A DNA stretch of 12,048 nt from Chloromonas sp. AAM2 (GCA_004335635.1 QAXH01005402.1:1-12048), one strand, 5' to 3'. Positions 1 to 11,500 are shown, numbered from the stretch's first letter. Program-made: numbers and translations. Notes: a model not told the origin generated them from the letters alone.

Positions 1-3000
1 TGCTGGCTGCCGGCATGTTGTTGCTGGACTGAGGCTGAGCACGGACAAGTCCACGGCCGAACGTGCGAGCCGGGGATGCCCTGGTGCATGGCAGAAGTAC
101 TACAGTGCCAACTACCACTCATCCCACTGTGTCCTGGAATCACTGAGCACTGTCTACCAAATGAGCGCTTCACTATTTATCGGATTGACGCCTACGTTGC
201 CTGCACCAGGTCCAACAGCAGAATGCTGCACCTACAAGAGAGAGCTCCCTGGTCACTGGTAGTGGGAACCTGCTGGGTTTGTACCTCATGCTGTGAATAG
301 CTGTGCTCTCTGGAACGTTAGGTAGCATAATTTTGACCTGTTGCATTGCAGGCAGTCGGTTGCGGACTGGATTCCCACTACATCTGTTTCAGAACTGAAA
401 GAGCGCGGCTGGTCCGGCGAGCTCGGTGAGCAACATCTCATGCCATACAGAAGCCATGTGTGCTTCTTGCATTTGCTTCTTCCAGGCTACTTCCAAACTA
501 GGTCCCTGTCCAGCTGTTTGGATGTCCAAGCCAGGTGGTCCATGTCTTGCTGCACGTGTTGGCATGCGTTGCAGAGGCCGTGATCGCGCCCCCGGGCAAG
601 GTGCAGAAGGTGCAGCGGTACGTCAACCGGACGCTGCAGGCCACAGGCACACGCCTGGCGCAGGAACCGCCAGTGCTCACGAGCCCGCCACTGCAGTGCG
701 ACCAACAGAGCATACAGGGCATGAAGACATGGATTCAAGGCCACAGGTGCGCTGGCTGATGAATAGTTTTGTGCGCCAGACGTAAACAACCAGGGATGGG
801 GGGGAGGGGGATAGGAGCACCTTCATTTCCCAAATTGGCCTTGTGGGTGGTTAGTATGGACTGGGGAAGTTAAGTGGGTTAGGGGCTGGCGTGGCCTGCG
901 TCACCTGCGGCGCCAGGACACATGTCACGCAAAGCAGCAATACAAAGCCAAAGCTTGTCACATGCACAGCGGGAGGCGCTTGCATGCCTTGGAAGTGCAG
1001 TTTACCTGTGGCATGCCTCCTATGGTTTGTGACATGGGTGGCGGTTAGGGTTCGGTCAGGGCCGGCTGGGCTTCAATGATCCATAAAAGAATGTTTGCCA
1101 GTTCTGGGACAGTTTACAGAAGATACACTGGAGCCAGTGTGACAACAGGGACGATGTGGAAACTTTAGTTACAGTACACTTTAGTTACAGTATTTGAGGT
1201 GACTTGCCCAACCAAATGATGTAAATCAACGAAATCAACGAAGGAGAGGATAGAAATCAACAAAATCGTACAAGTATGGCAAGCCAGGGAAGCACCCTGC
1301 AGGTGGTTCGTGTGTTGGGCATATGCGCGTGGAGCCGTGTTGTATGGTATGTCAGGTTACACAGTTATGCGACAGCAACAATACGCAATCATCACAAGCC
1401 AGTGCGACCGTGTCGGCAGGGTATCGGCGGTGCATTACGTTGTCATGGGAAGCTGTCAAGAACGTGCGCAGGTCATAAGGCGGGGTCGCATCTATATGTT
1501 CAGAGCACGACACCAGTGATGCGAGTGTACTGTGCAACCAAGTTGCCCACGAGATAGGCCTTGACGACACCTGTCGATTGAGCCCCTTTTATCATGCAAC
1601 TCTGTTTCTGGGTGGTCTTAAAAAGTTACAAATTCCAGAAAGGCCGAGGCCAGGTCTAGTGCCCTGGTGACGGACTCTTAGAACCCCCCACCATGATAAA
1701 AACGTAGAATAAATGCTGCTCAAACGCCCAAACTTGCCAACTCTGGATTTCTGAGCTTCGAACTACTTTCTATGCCATGGCACACACTTGACAATAAGCT
1801 GCAGTTTCCGGGCTCAGGCCGCTTGCCTGCCTCTTAGCTGTAAATCCCCTCAGCTACAGCTGGTGTCATGTCAAGTTGATGGCAGTTCGGCTGTTTGAGT
1901 CGTAGCAGTGCTTCTAATCAATGTAACAAGCACCTCCTTGTGCAAGTATCTACAAAGAGTGCTGTTCTGCTTGCAAGTGCGCAGGGTGGTGCTCGCTCTG
2001 CCGGTCTTGCTGGGGGACGCAATGATGGCAGAAGTGGCAAATGTCATGACCCAGCCGCCAGACAACGCCTGCATGCGTCGCCAGTACGAGGTGAGCAGAA
2101 AACCGTTTGAATACGCTTGACAAGCATCAGTTCTCATCCACAGGGGTGGCATCACTGCCTGGCTGATGGGAGCTAGCGCCCAGGCATACTAGACCAGGTT
2201 TGGTCCAGGCAACATTCAGCCGTACTCGTCATGGTTGGCTGCGAGGGCAACTTTCATTGCTATTGCTCAGTGCTATGGCTGGCATTCTGATGCAATGTTA
2301 CAACGACTGGCTTGTCTGCAGGCCGCACGACTGCTGAATGGCTCTCCCTGGTTGCGAGAAACGGCAAAGACGTACGTGGAGCAGCATCTGACTGAGCCGT
2401 TCATGGCCGTGCATGTTGCACCAATGGCGAACATGACGCTTGACGTCACGTGGTCATGCATGATGCATGCGCTGGAGAGCAGAAGCCCAAGTCTGACACG
2501 CGTGTTTTTGATAGGTCATCCTGAGATGCAGCCGTTTCTGAAGGCGAACTGGGATAGCTTACAGGTGTGTGGCAGCATTAGTCAAACACATGGGCAAGGC
2601 TGCCACCCACGGCTTAGAGAAGATTTAGGTAGCTAGCCTTGCCAGCTAGTGCGACTGGTGTCTGGGGTGAACAGTCTCTGACCACTGGAGAGAGTGGATG
2701 GCGTCCGGGTGGTGCTAGCACAAGGAGCAGATTTCTTGGCTTTTATCCTGGGCTAACTCAACGGTGGAAAATCAACCTTTCATATCTCAGCATATGGACA
2801 CCCTAATGGTCGTCAAACGCCTCCAGCACGCTGCTTGACATTGGGCTGCCTGCCTGCCTGCCTGCAGAGCAACGGCGTCGTCCTCCTACAACCAGAGGCA
2901 GTCGCCAGCTTGGCAGGGTGCCAGGACAGATCGCTAACATTTTTATCCATGGTGAGCTAGCTGGAGCTGAACCCATCAGCACTCACTGTATCTATCCCAA

Positions 3001-3293
3001 CTGATCATTTCAAGTCATGGGCCTTTTCTTTCAATCCTGAAATCTTGCTTTGAATCATGGAAGCCTGCATGAGTTGCCAGCGCTGGTCAACCACCCTCTG
3101 ATGCCTCTTAATTCGTGGCGACCTGCCGCGTGTGCAGGTGGAGGAAGAAATCGCTGTGCTCTCTGCTCGCTTCGTTGGCACCTTGTGGAGCAGTGTCTCG
3201 CACAGCATCATGTACAAGCGTGTTAGACAGGGGGTAGCAGCCAATGACTATGTACACAAGGCATGCAGCCAGCACAGCGCCCAAAGGCTGTGA
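1..3293 (+). CDS. O-fucosyltransferase-like protein, 3' part of a multi-exon gene (5' end outside window)
   Basis: Exons: 1-209, 352-425, 575-746, 1985-2090, 2322-2564, 2868-2951, 3138-3293 (stop TGA 3291-3293). They join into one open frame of 347 codons. The frame is already open at base 1, so the first exon and the N-terminus are incomplete. Family evidence: a VSELK..GW.GELG block (exon 2), the segment PFMAVHVAPM (residues about 213-222) matching the POFUT 'a-V-H-x-R' strand, VFLIGHPE (the 'vyvaTd' position), and the C-terminal EEEIAVLSARFVG..WSS..HSI, matching the family's E-x-x-I-x(3)-S-x-x-F-x-G-x(3)-S-S motif. Every junction is in phase with the paralog at 5507-11716. Odd points: the Arg of HxR is Ala (residue 220 of the visible part), about 20 residues are missing after it, and the first donor (gtccaa) is weak. 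Known of the family: transfer of fucose from GDP-fucose to Ser/Thr of secreted proteins. Activity of this copy is doubtful. Confidence 0.8.
1092..1114 (+). repeat. Dispersed short repeat, copy 1
   Basis: Contains gtttgccagttctgggaca plus two matching bases on each side. The whole 23-base segment is identical to 6475-6497. It lies in the long intron of the + strand gene. Confidence 0.8.
1162..1192. repeat. 15-base tandem repeat in the long intron of the + strand gene
   Basis: actttagttacagta occurs at 1162-1176 and 1178-1192, separated by one base. AAATCAAC-type repeats follow at 1222-1267. Confidence 0.8.
2322..2564 (+). other. Fused exon of the + strand paralog with a lost HxR arginine
   Basis: This 81-codon exon covers what the - strand gene splits into exons 10, 11 and 12 (101 codons together). 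It starts AARLLNGSPW and contains TYVEQHLTEPFMAVHV followed by APMANMT. The position equivalent to Arg407 is codon GCA (Ala) at 2418-2420. The 'VFLIGHPEMQ' part aligns with 'VFVMAHPAIR' of the paralog, so the missing 20 or so residues lie between these two points. The donor is CAG|gtgtgt and the acceptor TCTGCAG. Confidence 0.75.
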
Positions 3294-3371
3294 AAAAGGC
3301 TGTCATAACCTAAACCTGTCACGCGGCTTATTACGCGAGCTGTCAGCTACTTACTAGCCGCCAGAGACTGC

Positions 3372-3407
3372 CAGGTATCTGATCAGCCGCAAGCTGCCAG
3401 ATACCTG
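3372..3407 (+). other. Inverted repeat able to form a hairpin, 3' of the + strand gene
   Basis: CAGGTATCTG at 3372-3381 is the exact reverse complement of CAGATACCTG at 3398-3407. Inside, CAGC (3384-3387) can pair with GCTG (3393-3396) around a five-base loop. It starts about 80 bases after the stop codon, so it probably lies in the 3' UTR. Confidence 0.7.
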
Positions 3408-5461
3408 CTTGAACATCCCAATACATGGGCAGCCATGACAACACTTCTTTTATGTGATTTGGCGAGCAGTCAACACCATGTGGTAGACACTGTGCAGGCC
3501 TGATGCGACACACAGGCGGTATAAAGCTGTATTCAGATAAGAAAACGTGCATGGGCGACAACTCTGCAGAGACTGCTTGCTGGACCTTGACCTGGGCCAG
3601 GGCATCTGCAACAGGTTGATCTTGAGCTATGACCGTTGTCCAGCCCCCAGGGGCAGGATAGTGATCTGACCCTTTGCTTTGATGCATGGCCCGCAGTCAA
3701 AGGCCAAGCTTTGCATGAGATGTGTGTCATTTGTGCCTTGTACATACACACGTATAACTGCTCCAATACTATTTGATTGTGGATTGTAGATCTCAATGAG
3801 TCAGAACTTGTCTACACTTTCTTGAATCAGAAGCGTTCAAAGCAACGTTTGTAAATGATTGATTCAAGTGTCTCTGGCAGGGGTCTTCCAAGCCCAAAAC
3901 ACTTAATCTTGGTGTTTCATTGTTCATTGTAAGCAACTATTTCATTGTATCATCAATGAGCTGGGTGCTGATTGTTATCAGAGTGTTTACATGCTGCACG
4001 TCCATTGAACTGCACCATTATTTGCCCGCACAGCGGCTTAGTCCTTGATACCAAGCGAGTGGTGTAGTTACGCTGGCTGTCCTGGTAGCTCACTACCTGT
4101 GCAGCCTGTTGTTCATGCTATTGTGAAATCGTTTAGGTTTTGATGAGTCGGAAGCTTCCAACCTGCTGCTAAGGTAAACATGGTGCTATCCTGGCGGTTA
4201 GACAAGCGGTTACACAAAGACGGTGCTCGAGACCAAGCAAGTGGTGTCATCTGGACCTGGGTAACAGCACATACACCGGTCATTCTCGCTGCAGCGCAGC
4301 AGTGTGTGGATCTGCACTTGGATCACTTTGCCTACGTGCACCCCATGTATGCTTCCCACAAGTGGCTACATGCATTACAAAATGGGACATGGACTCAAGT
4401 GACAGGTGACGCCTGCCACAGCAGAGGCACTGTGTGAAGTATCAGACACAGTACAAGCTGGTGACCACATGCAGCCCATATGTGCCTGTCGCAAATGGCT
4501 AGATAACATTACGGAATAGCTCGTCATGTATTTGGTATGGCAGCCACCACACCACCACAAATCATCACAAACGCTGGGTTTGATTGATCATGGCATTGAC
4601 CCCACAATGAACTCACAACTATCCCATTTCAAACTAAATATCTAGACCAATTGCACCAGTATCCCAGAGCAACGGCGGCAACAATCGCAGCCGACCATTG
4701 CGGCAAAAGCCATGCACATCTATGACAACCAGTTCAATCGATACTAAATAGACAAGCTACTCGGGAGCCTCCGTTGAGCGTGTGCACACAGGAAACTCAT
4801 ATCATAACAGACAGCCAAGGCCGTTGTCATTATTATTTCGCTGTTTGTGTTTCATGGGGGCAAAATGAGTTCAACTGATGCAAACGTCAACAATTGCTCG
4901 TCTCGTGCTACGGCCAATGTGCCTCAAAGTTGCAGCCATGATGTACAGCAGTTAGCGCGATCAATCAAAGAAATCATTGGGATTGTCCCTGTATAGACTC
5001 AATACTTGTGTGCATGCATCCGCATGCCCTGCTCATACCTGCTACAGCAATGCCGCCATGTCCCTGGAAGCTCACATCCCATGATTTTCAGCACCTCGTG
5101 CCCTTGGCAGAATAAAAGACATACAAGTGCTAAGCAATTTTCACCTTTACTATCTGAATGCATTAAATGAAATAGATCTTGACAGTAGCAGCTCTAGTAG
5201 TAAAAGGCACTTTTACATCAGGGAAGCCGGCACATGACACGGGTCGGGATGTGTCCGCCATGAAGTAACCTGAGAAAGGAATGATCAAACTCACAATGGC
5301 AAAGGACTGCTGGTACTAAGCTCAGGATGGATTTAAACCCAGGTCTGTCACCTCACGTGCCAGAACCCTACTGGCGACAGGGTCAAGTATCGACCATTCA
5401 GGGACAGGTTGAGTCCTAAACGTTATGATACCGCGATATTTGCCAGCTAAGTGGGTAATCC

Positions 5462-5466
5462 TTACA
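5462..5466 (-). terminator. Candidate TGTAA poly(A) signal of the - strand gene
   Basis: TGTAA, the poly(A) signal known in green algae, occurs on the - strand 40 bases after the stop codon. A pentamer occurs often by chance, so position is the main support. Confidence 0.3.
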
Positions 5467-5506
5467 GCAAGTTGCTGGTGCTGGGCGCGCCACTAAGCTT
5501 GCTTAC

Positions 5507-8500
5507 TCACTCCACTGTGACCTCTGTGGGATCATCCATATCCAGGTACTGAATGTTCCTCTGGCCAGCACCCAGGCGCTCCACGGCAATGCTGTGGGTC
5601 ATGCTGCTGGTGGCAGTGCCCAAAAATGCATGGGCCTGCACAGATACCTCCTCCTCGGCCTGAACACAGCAAAGCAAGTGATGCACAGCTCGTGACACCA
5701 CACTCGTACAGCAAAGTGAGCGTTGCACTCTGATGGCAACACCCTGCTGTACAAAAAGAATGACCGAAATGCGCCTGGTAGCGGTCTGGCCTGTTTGCGT
5801 ACACTGGCATCTGTCAGCTGGTCAGAAAAGACAGCAAAACAGCCCCACTTAAACAAACGGTTGTTTCTCTATGAAACTCACCATGGCCATGAAGGTGGCT
5901 GATGTATCAACACATCCGGCAATCTGGTAGAGCACGGGCTCTGAGAGGTACACCGCAGTAATGTTCACCTGAGCTCTCCAAGCAAGCAGTGGGCGGTACG
6001 TAAGCAAGGAACCATACACTGATAACATTGGCCGTGTTCAGCATGTTCACAGATAGCAATCACATGCGCAGGACAAAGCTTTGCTTGACAAGGCTTGGTG
6101 TGCAACCTGCTGAAGCATAGTATTCCATCCTGTTTTGCCTTCAGTTGGCTTTGCCTGCTTTGTTCCCTGCGTTCGTTTTGCTTTGAGCTGAAGCATAGTA
6201 TTCCCAAACTAGTGCCACATAATAAGTGCCACAATAATAATAGTGTCCCATAGTGGCCTGCAAGTGCAGCCACTTGGCATGACCAATGCCCCTGAGCCCG
6301 AGTAGCGTGACCAAATCCGTCGCGCACCTTTTGGAGTATCTTGTGTATGGTATGGCGGATGGCAGGATGGGCCATAACGAAGACGTTAGGCCGCCCCTGG
6401 AACTGTTGCAGTGTCGACAATACCTGCAAGGTGCATTGCATAGACTATCATGGGGCAAAGGCCTGACACCTAGGTGTTTGCCAGTTCTGGGACAGTTGTT
6501 GTCTGTGATTCTCCGTTGTGATGCGATTGTTCGAGTGCAGCAACCCAACCTGATATTGTGCGTGTGTATGAGTGCATTGTTCTACCATGGTGTGTGGTGT
6601 TGGTGGGCAACGTTGAGCCAATTCTGGGACAACCATGGTTACCGTGTCAGGTCATGTCTGCCGTCCTGACAGTACATCATGTGTTGTCATGTATGCGAGT
6701 GAATGAGTGCCACTGTGCTTTGAGTTGTATTGGTGGACGCTTCAACGGCACTTCTGACCGGCCACGACTGTGAAGGCACTTCCAAACTCACAAAATTCGC
6801 AAACGTTTACAAAGGTTAGCAAAAATCTCAGGTAAAAACATCTCAGGTAATCTCATGTGCCGCTGGCTGAGTTTACAGCTGGAGAGGTGCGCCGTCTGAC
6901 GTGGTGAAATAGCACAGGGAGAACTGACTCTGCACGGAGCGAGCAGTAGCACGATACTGAACACATTAAGCTGCACAAGCTCGCACACGCAGGCTGCCGC
7001 TCCATGGTTACCGCGTTTTTTGCCATTGCTAGACAACTGGCCAAGCAACTTGTTCCTGTAACAAGGCATGACAGGTTAGAACGCACAAGCTTGCAAACTC
7101 AACACCAGGTAGAAACAAAGCCAGACAGTTAGACAGCCAGCAAACAACACAGCAAGCAATGAGAACAGTTAAAAGAGAGGGCCTTGTCAGCCAAACTGTC
7201 AGCCAGAAGGCGCGCAAGCCGACGGAGCTGCCTTTCTCACCCTGCCCCGTTCTCGCCTACCTTTCCCGGCAATAGCTTGTGCAGTGGCTTGACACACCGA
7301 TGGCGCAAGGCGGACTCGTCCAGCCGGGGCGCCTTCCACACTTCCAGGCAGGGATCCTGCACAGGCAACAGTTGAACGTTACTGCAGTCAAATCCCAAAC
7401 ACGAAACAGTCACACATTGCGGTAATCATGTCTAAAACTTGTGGAAGCACTGTGCACGACTGGCAGCTAAGATCAAAGACTATGCATGACCATAGGACAA
7501 ACGACAGGTGTCTGATATCAGAAGACATGTCATCCGCAATCCAATCTTAATATGAGCTCGTACCGGCCATGGCCTGACATGCACTGCCAGGTATGGTTCG
7601 TCCCCAAGATGCTCCTTCACGTATCGAGTAGCCACAGACTGGATCCATGGGGCGTGCCGGATCCTGTGTTGGGCCTGCAGGGATGGCAAGCGGAGTGAGA
7701 TAGCGAGGTGGTTAGTTGAGATTGCGGGCACCCCACTAGTGGGTGGTGGTGGAGATGGTGGTGGCACACGTTGCTCGGCATCCTTGATCAAGCTAACCGG
7801 CCATTGTTACTTAACCTTTTCCTTTACCAGTCCTCAAGAATATTCAAGCAAGGCCACCAATGGAAACGCTTACTAAACATCTGACATGCATGGTGATGCT
7901 GCATGTAAGGTAGAGGTAATGCCACCAAGAAAGTTGGTTACGCAATGGGTGAGCGAAAGCAGACATACGGGCTACGTGTCTACGTCATCATCCACGACAA
8001 ACGACCACGTCATCATAGCCCAAAGACAGCGCATGCCACCAATACATTGTGCAGCTGCGGCGTTGTCTACCTGCCACAGGCAGCTCTTGCATGGGCTCTT
8101 GGGCTCTGGCGCCATGATCTGCGGGAAGTCCAGGAATTCCCCCCGATCCAGCTCGTACATCATGACAGCCACCACCCTGAGGCGCACAGGCGACGATCGA
8201 TTCAGTGAATACTATGCTGAGTGTTCCGAGTCTTCTGTCAGTTCAGCAGAAACATCTGAACACAACACTCACGGCTACGTGGTGCTACCAGGCCGAGCCA
8301 CCATTCATGCATCCATTCACGCATTCATAAGTATCCGAGTATCTAACGATGTACTGCAGGACAACTTCTGCTTACTGCAGTAACACAACCATATCTTGAC
8401 CACTGGCATCAAGCACAGCCTGGCCCAGCCGCACCTGAATGGTTTCACAGTCTCCTTTAGCTTGTCAATGGTGGCAGCCTTGCATCTGCAAACGAACAAA

Positions 8501-11500
8501 GGCATCAGCACGCCTTGCAATATTTACAATCTGCCAACTGTGGAACAACGTCTCTTGAATTGAAGACTCTGTTTAGTGCCACCTTTGCAACCACTGAAGC
8601 AGTGTGAACGGCCAAGAGACAGCCAGTCCAAAATTGACATAAAGTGCCAGTACAAAATTCGCTTAGGCATCGAAATTCGCTCCGGCATCACGCCGTTGTT
8701 GCGGTCCGTCGCTGCCTCCAACAGTCGCCCACCAAGCGTGTACCACCAGTAACCCGGATGGGATGGCCCAATCATGCCGCCTGAAGTCATATTTAGCATC
8801 AGCGCTTTCGTCGTCCGGCTTGCAGTTGGGCAAGGCCTAAGAGACCATGTGCATCGCACACACCGAGTGCAGCCGAGCACAAGCGTGTCAAGGAGCACAA
8901 ATGCCTCCTGAGCTGATCCCGATGGGAAGTTGCATGTTGTAAGCTGTCCAACGAGGTCTGCACCCCAATCGGTGGCTAAGGTTGGCAGATATGGGCCGCG
9001 GAGCGTGCGACGTTTCCAATTGTGAGCGGCGAATGCGGCGGCAGCGCTTGACGGTCAGCATTGTAGTATTAATTTATCGATATGCAGGTTGCTCGTTGCG
9101 CCAGTCAGCAGCACCGCGATGGCTTCGCACTGTTCCCAGCTTGATTCTTGTGACGCTTCCTATCTGAGACGGTAAGAACCCCTCTTGATATATCGTGCGC
9201 TGTGCGGGATGTTCTTGCACACCAACTGGCATCGCAAACCCCATTTTTCCCTGTCCCACCTCACAGGTATCTCCACCGGAATCCTCAGGAAATCCTCTCT
9301 CATATTGACCTCCATAGCTCGCAGTGTCTTGTCCGTATGAACCTTGTAGTTGACGTGCTCGTCAGGACCAAAGCCTTCGCGGTGAATGTAGGCATCTGCA
9401 AACGTTGGAAATGCACCTTGTATGCATTGCCTGTGCAGCACATCAGCTGATGATGAAGTGCCATGATGCGCTGATCACTGCATGTTCAGAGCGTGCGCTG
9501 ATCCTTAACATTTGTTTGCTCCTGCGTCATGACGCGCGCATGTTGTGAGCAGGCAGTGGCACCTGAAGGCCAAAGCAGTCGAACTCAATACATAAAGCAG
9601 GTTCACTTTAGTCTCACCTATCTCCCCGTCCCAGCCCTTGGCCTTGAGTTCACTTACGGTTGCTACTGGCAACCAGGAGGCAAGTAGCGACCTGCAGCCA
9701 GCGAAACTGATCGGTAGCTCCAGCAACAAGGTTCTCAGGGTGAACATATACTTGCAGGAGCGGGCAGGCAACTGTTCTGTTACCGTTGCTTGCAGATTCA
9801 TATGCTGGGCAGACTCTCTGTGTTTGGGAAAAACACTCCTGATGCAGCAATTTCTTCAAGAGCAAGTCACGCTAGTTGGACACCCAAGACACACACTTGC
9901 CTGTCAAGCACACTTTCAAAGTCCATGAAGTATTGATAGATGTGCTTGAAACACTTTGGCAGTGCAGGGCCTAGGGGCGCCAGAGCAGTGCCGCCTAGCT
10001 GCTCCCCCTGTAGCCTTTGCTCTGCTACGGGTGCAGGTGGCACCATCAGCGGCCCTGCGGCCATCTCTGAAGCCGCTGGTTCTGCATCCTGTGGCACTGC
10101 CCAAAGCCGATGTTCCTGTTCACGTATCATGTGATTACTGAGGCAAGATGGTCGTAGAAGAGTCCTGGCCCCTGCAGTGCTGCCTGCTTCAGCTTGTGGA
10201 GCGCTGGTACTGCAAACGCTCGGATTGGGCTGCCCATGAACATGACCAGCGTTCATGCCAGCATGCTCGTTGACGCCAGCTTGCACTTTTTCGACACTCA
10301 TGTCAGCCGGATCCTTCATGGATTCAGTGCCGAACCGCCGGAGTTGTCGGGCTGACGCGGCTTTCTGCTGCTTTGTTTCCAGCCTTGCAGCTTTCACATC
10401 CTGCAGGCACAAGGTTGGACATGACGCAAACTGTGGCAAGACAGGGCCATCAAACCCACGCAGGGCCATCAAGCCACAGTACGCAGTAAAGGCCATAGTA
10501 GGTGAATCCAAGCCACAGCGTCAACATGAATGGCGAAGTCCACCAACGTAACCGGCTGCACCTCGTGCATGACGGTCTTGTGGCATCCCTTGTCGCCCCT
10601 ACACCCGCCCGCATGAAATGAGGTGAGACCCACACTGGAGACATGGCACATTACCCCTAGAGACATGGCACATTACCCACCAGGTAGTGTTTGAACAGCC
10701 CGGTAAGCACCAGACCGCAATTGAGCTGCTTGGCAAGCGCTGCCACTTGCCTAAGGTCACGCTTCTGGTTGTTGGGACCTGCAATACACATATTCCACTG
10801 ACAGCCAAATCACAGTCTTTACATGTTTGAAGCGGGACAACTACAGACAGTGCAAGCACGGGTAGCACTTCATGATTGGCCGCACAACAGACTGGCAACG
10901 AAGTTGCATGCTAGTGGGTGGCATCCTGCGTCACAAGACCCGGCCCTTACAGTACTCGAAGAAAGGCACAAGAAGTGAGCACACTGGCCTGTTGTGTTGT
11001 CGAAGTGCAGCAGGAGCAGGTAGCGAATGACTAGGCACTTGAAAAGTGCTCTTTGTGTAGTCCAAACAGCCAGTGTTCACATGCCGGTCGTAGGACAATT
11101 CTAGCAATGTACAGCCCGTGCTGGGAGTAGGGTTGTGGGCAGTTTTCGTTTCAATCGGCATGGCAGCTGTGTCCTCTACCACTATGCATACCACAAGTTT
11201 CTGGGCCACTAGGCACAGTCCGACGACATTCCAACAATAACAATAGGTCGGGTCTGTGTTCGCAAGTCGTGCGCAGCGCCTGAGCAGTACTCGTGGCGCG
11301 GTTTGCATGTGAATGAACTTGCGTCAACGCAATGATGTGGCGATGGCGCACTGTACGTTCCCAGTCGAACTTGGAATCATCCACAACGAGTGCGCTCAAC
11401 AATAAAATTATGTTGCAATAAGCCTCTGCACAACAAGGGCCAGTGTGTTTGATGCCGCCTGATGCCCCGCGAATGAATTCATGACATCCTTCGTACACCT

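Larger units (their letters stand above)
747..1984 (+). other. Long intron (1238 bases) of the + strand gene
   Basis: It runs from AG|gtgcgc to the acceptor GTGCGCAG. The flanking exons join as G-H-R-V-V, the same phase and residue as F-R-V-V in the paralog, whose intron here is 258 bases. Inside are a G-rich tract (793-810), one copy of a dispersed repeat (1092-1114), a 16-base tandem repeat (1162-1192), AAATCAAC-type repeats (1222-1267) and an AATAAA at about 1709. I see no convincing extra exon. Confidence 0.6.
3294..5506. other. Intergenic region between the two convergent genes
   Basis: I see no supported gene here. The longest open frame on the + strand (4180-4437, 85 codons) has no recognisable motif, no clear exon borders in phase and no counterpart elsewhere. 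The region should hold both 3' UTRs. It contains a strong inverted repeat at 3372-3407, TGTAA pentamers on the + strand at 3850-3854 and 3928-3932 (the algal poly(A) signal, but 550 to 640 bases past the stop), and AT-richer stretches at about 3780-4000 and 4560-5260. Confidence 0.6.

Noticed and set aside
1044..1053. TTAGGG, suggestive of a telomeric repeat
   Set aside because: A single copy only, not an array.
1836..1861. 7-bp inverted repeat AGCTGTA / TACAGCT
   Set aside because: Short arms with a 12-base loop in an intron; expected by chance at this length.
1871..2155. 94-codon open frame on the - strand
   Set aside because: It is the shadow of the + strand exon 1985-2090, which matches exon 9 of the paralog in length and phase.
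2850..2867. TGCC microsatellite before an acceptor
   Set aside because: It simply forms the pyrimidine-rich tract of the splice acceptor at 2867.
3343..3687. 114-codon open frame on the - strand, 3' of the + strand gene
   Set aside because: It overlaps the inverted repeat and shows no domain, signal peptide or phase-compatible exon partner.
4180..4437. 85-codon open frame between the two genes
   Set aside because: No recognisable motif, no splice partners and no similarity to the neighbouring genes; this length occurs by chance in such DNA.
7886..8383. 165-codon open frame on the + strand
   Set aside because: It lies antisense to exon 9 of the - strand gene, whose length, phase and residues match the paralog. 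The frame has no motif of its own.
8824..8957. Possible extra exon in intron 7 of the - strand gene, after an acceptor GGTGCAG, reading LVGQLTTCNFPSGSAQ
   Set aside because: Its phases do not fit exons 7 and 8, which join directly in phase (R-C-K) and align with the unbroken exon of the paralog.
9867..10511. 214-codon open frame read as a separate intronless gene
   Set aside because: Its central part is exon 5 of the - strand gene. The ends beyond 10400 and 9901 are intron, shown by an acceptor TGCAG, an AG|gcaagt donor and an in-phase match to the next exon.
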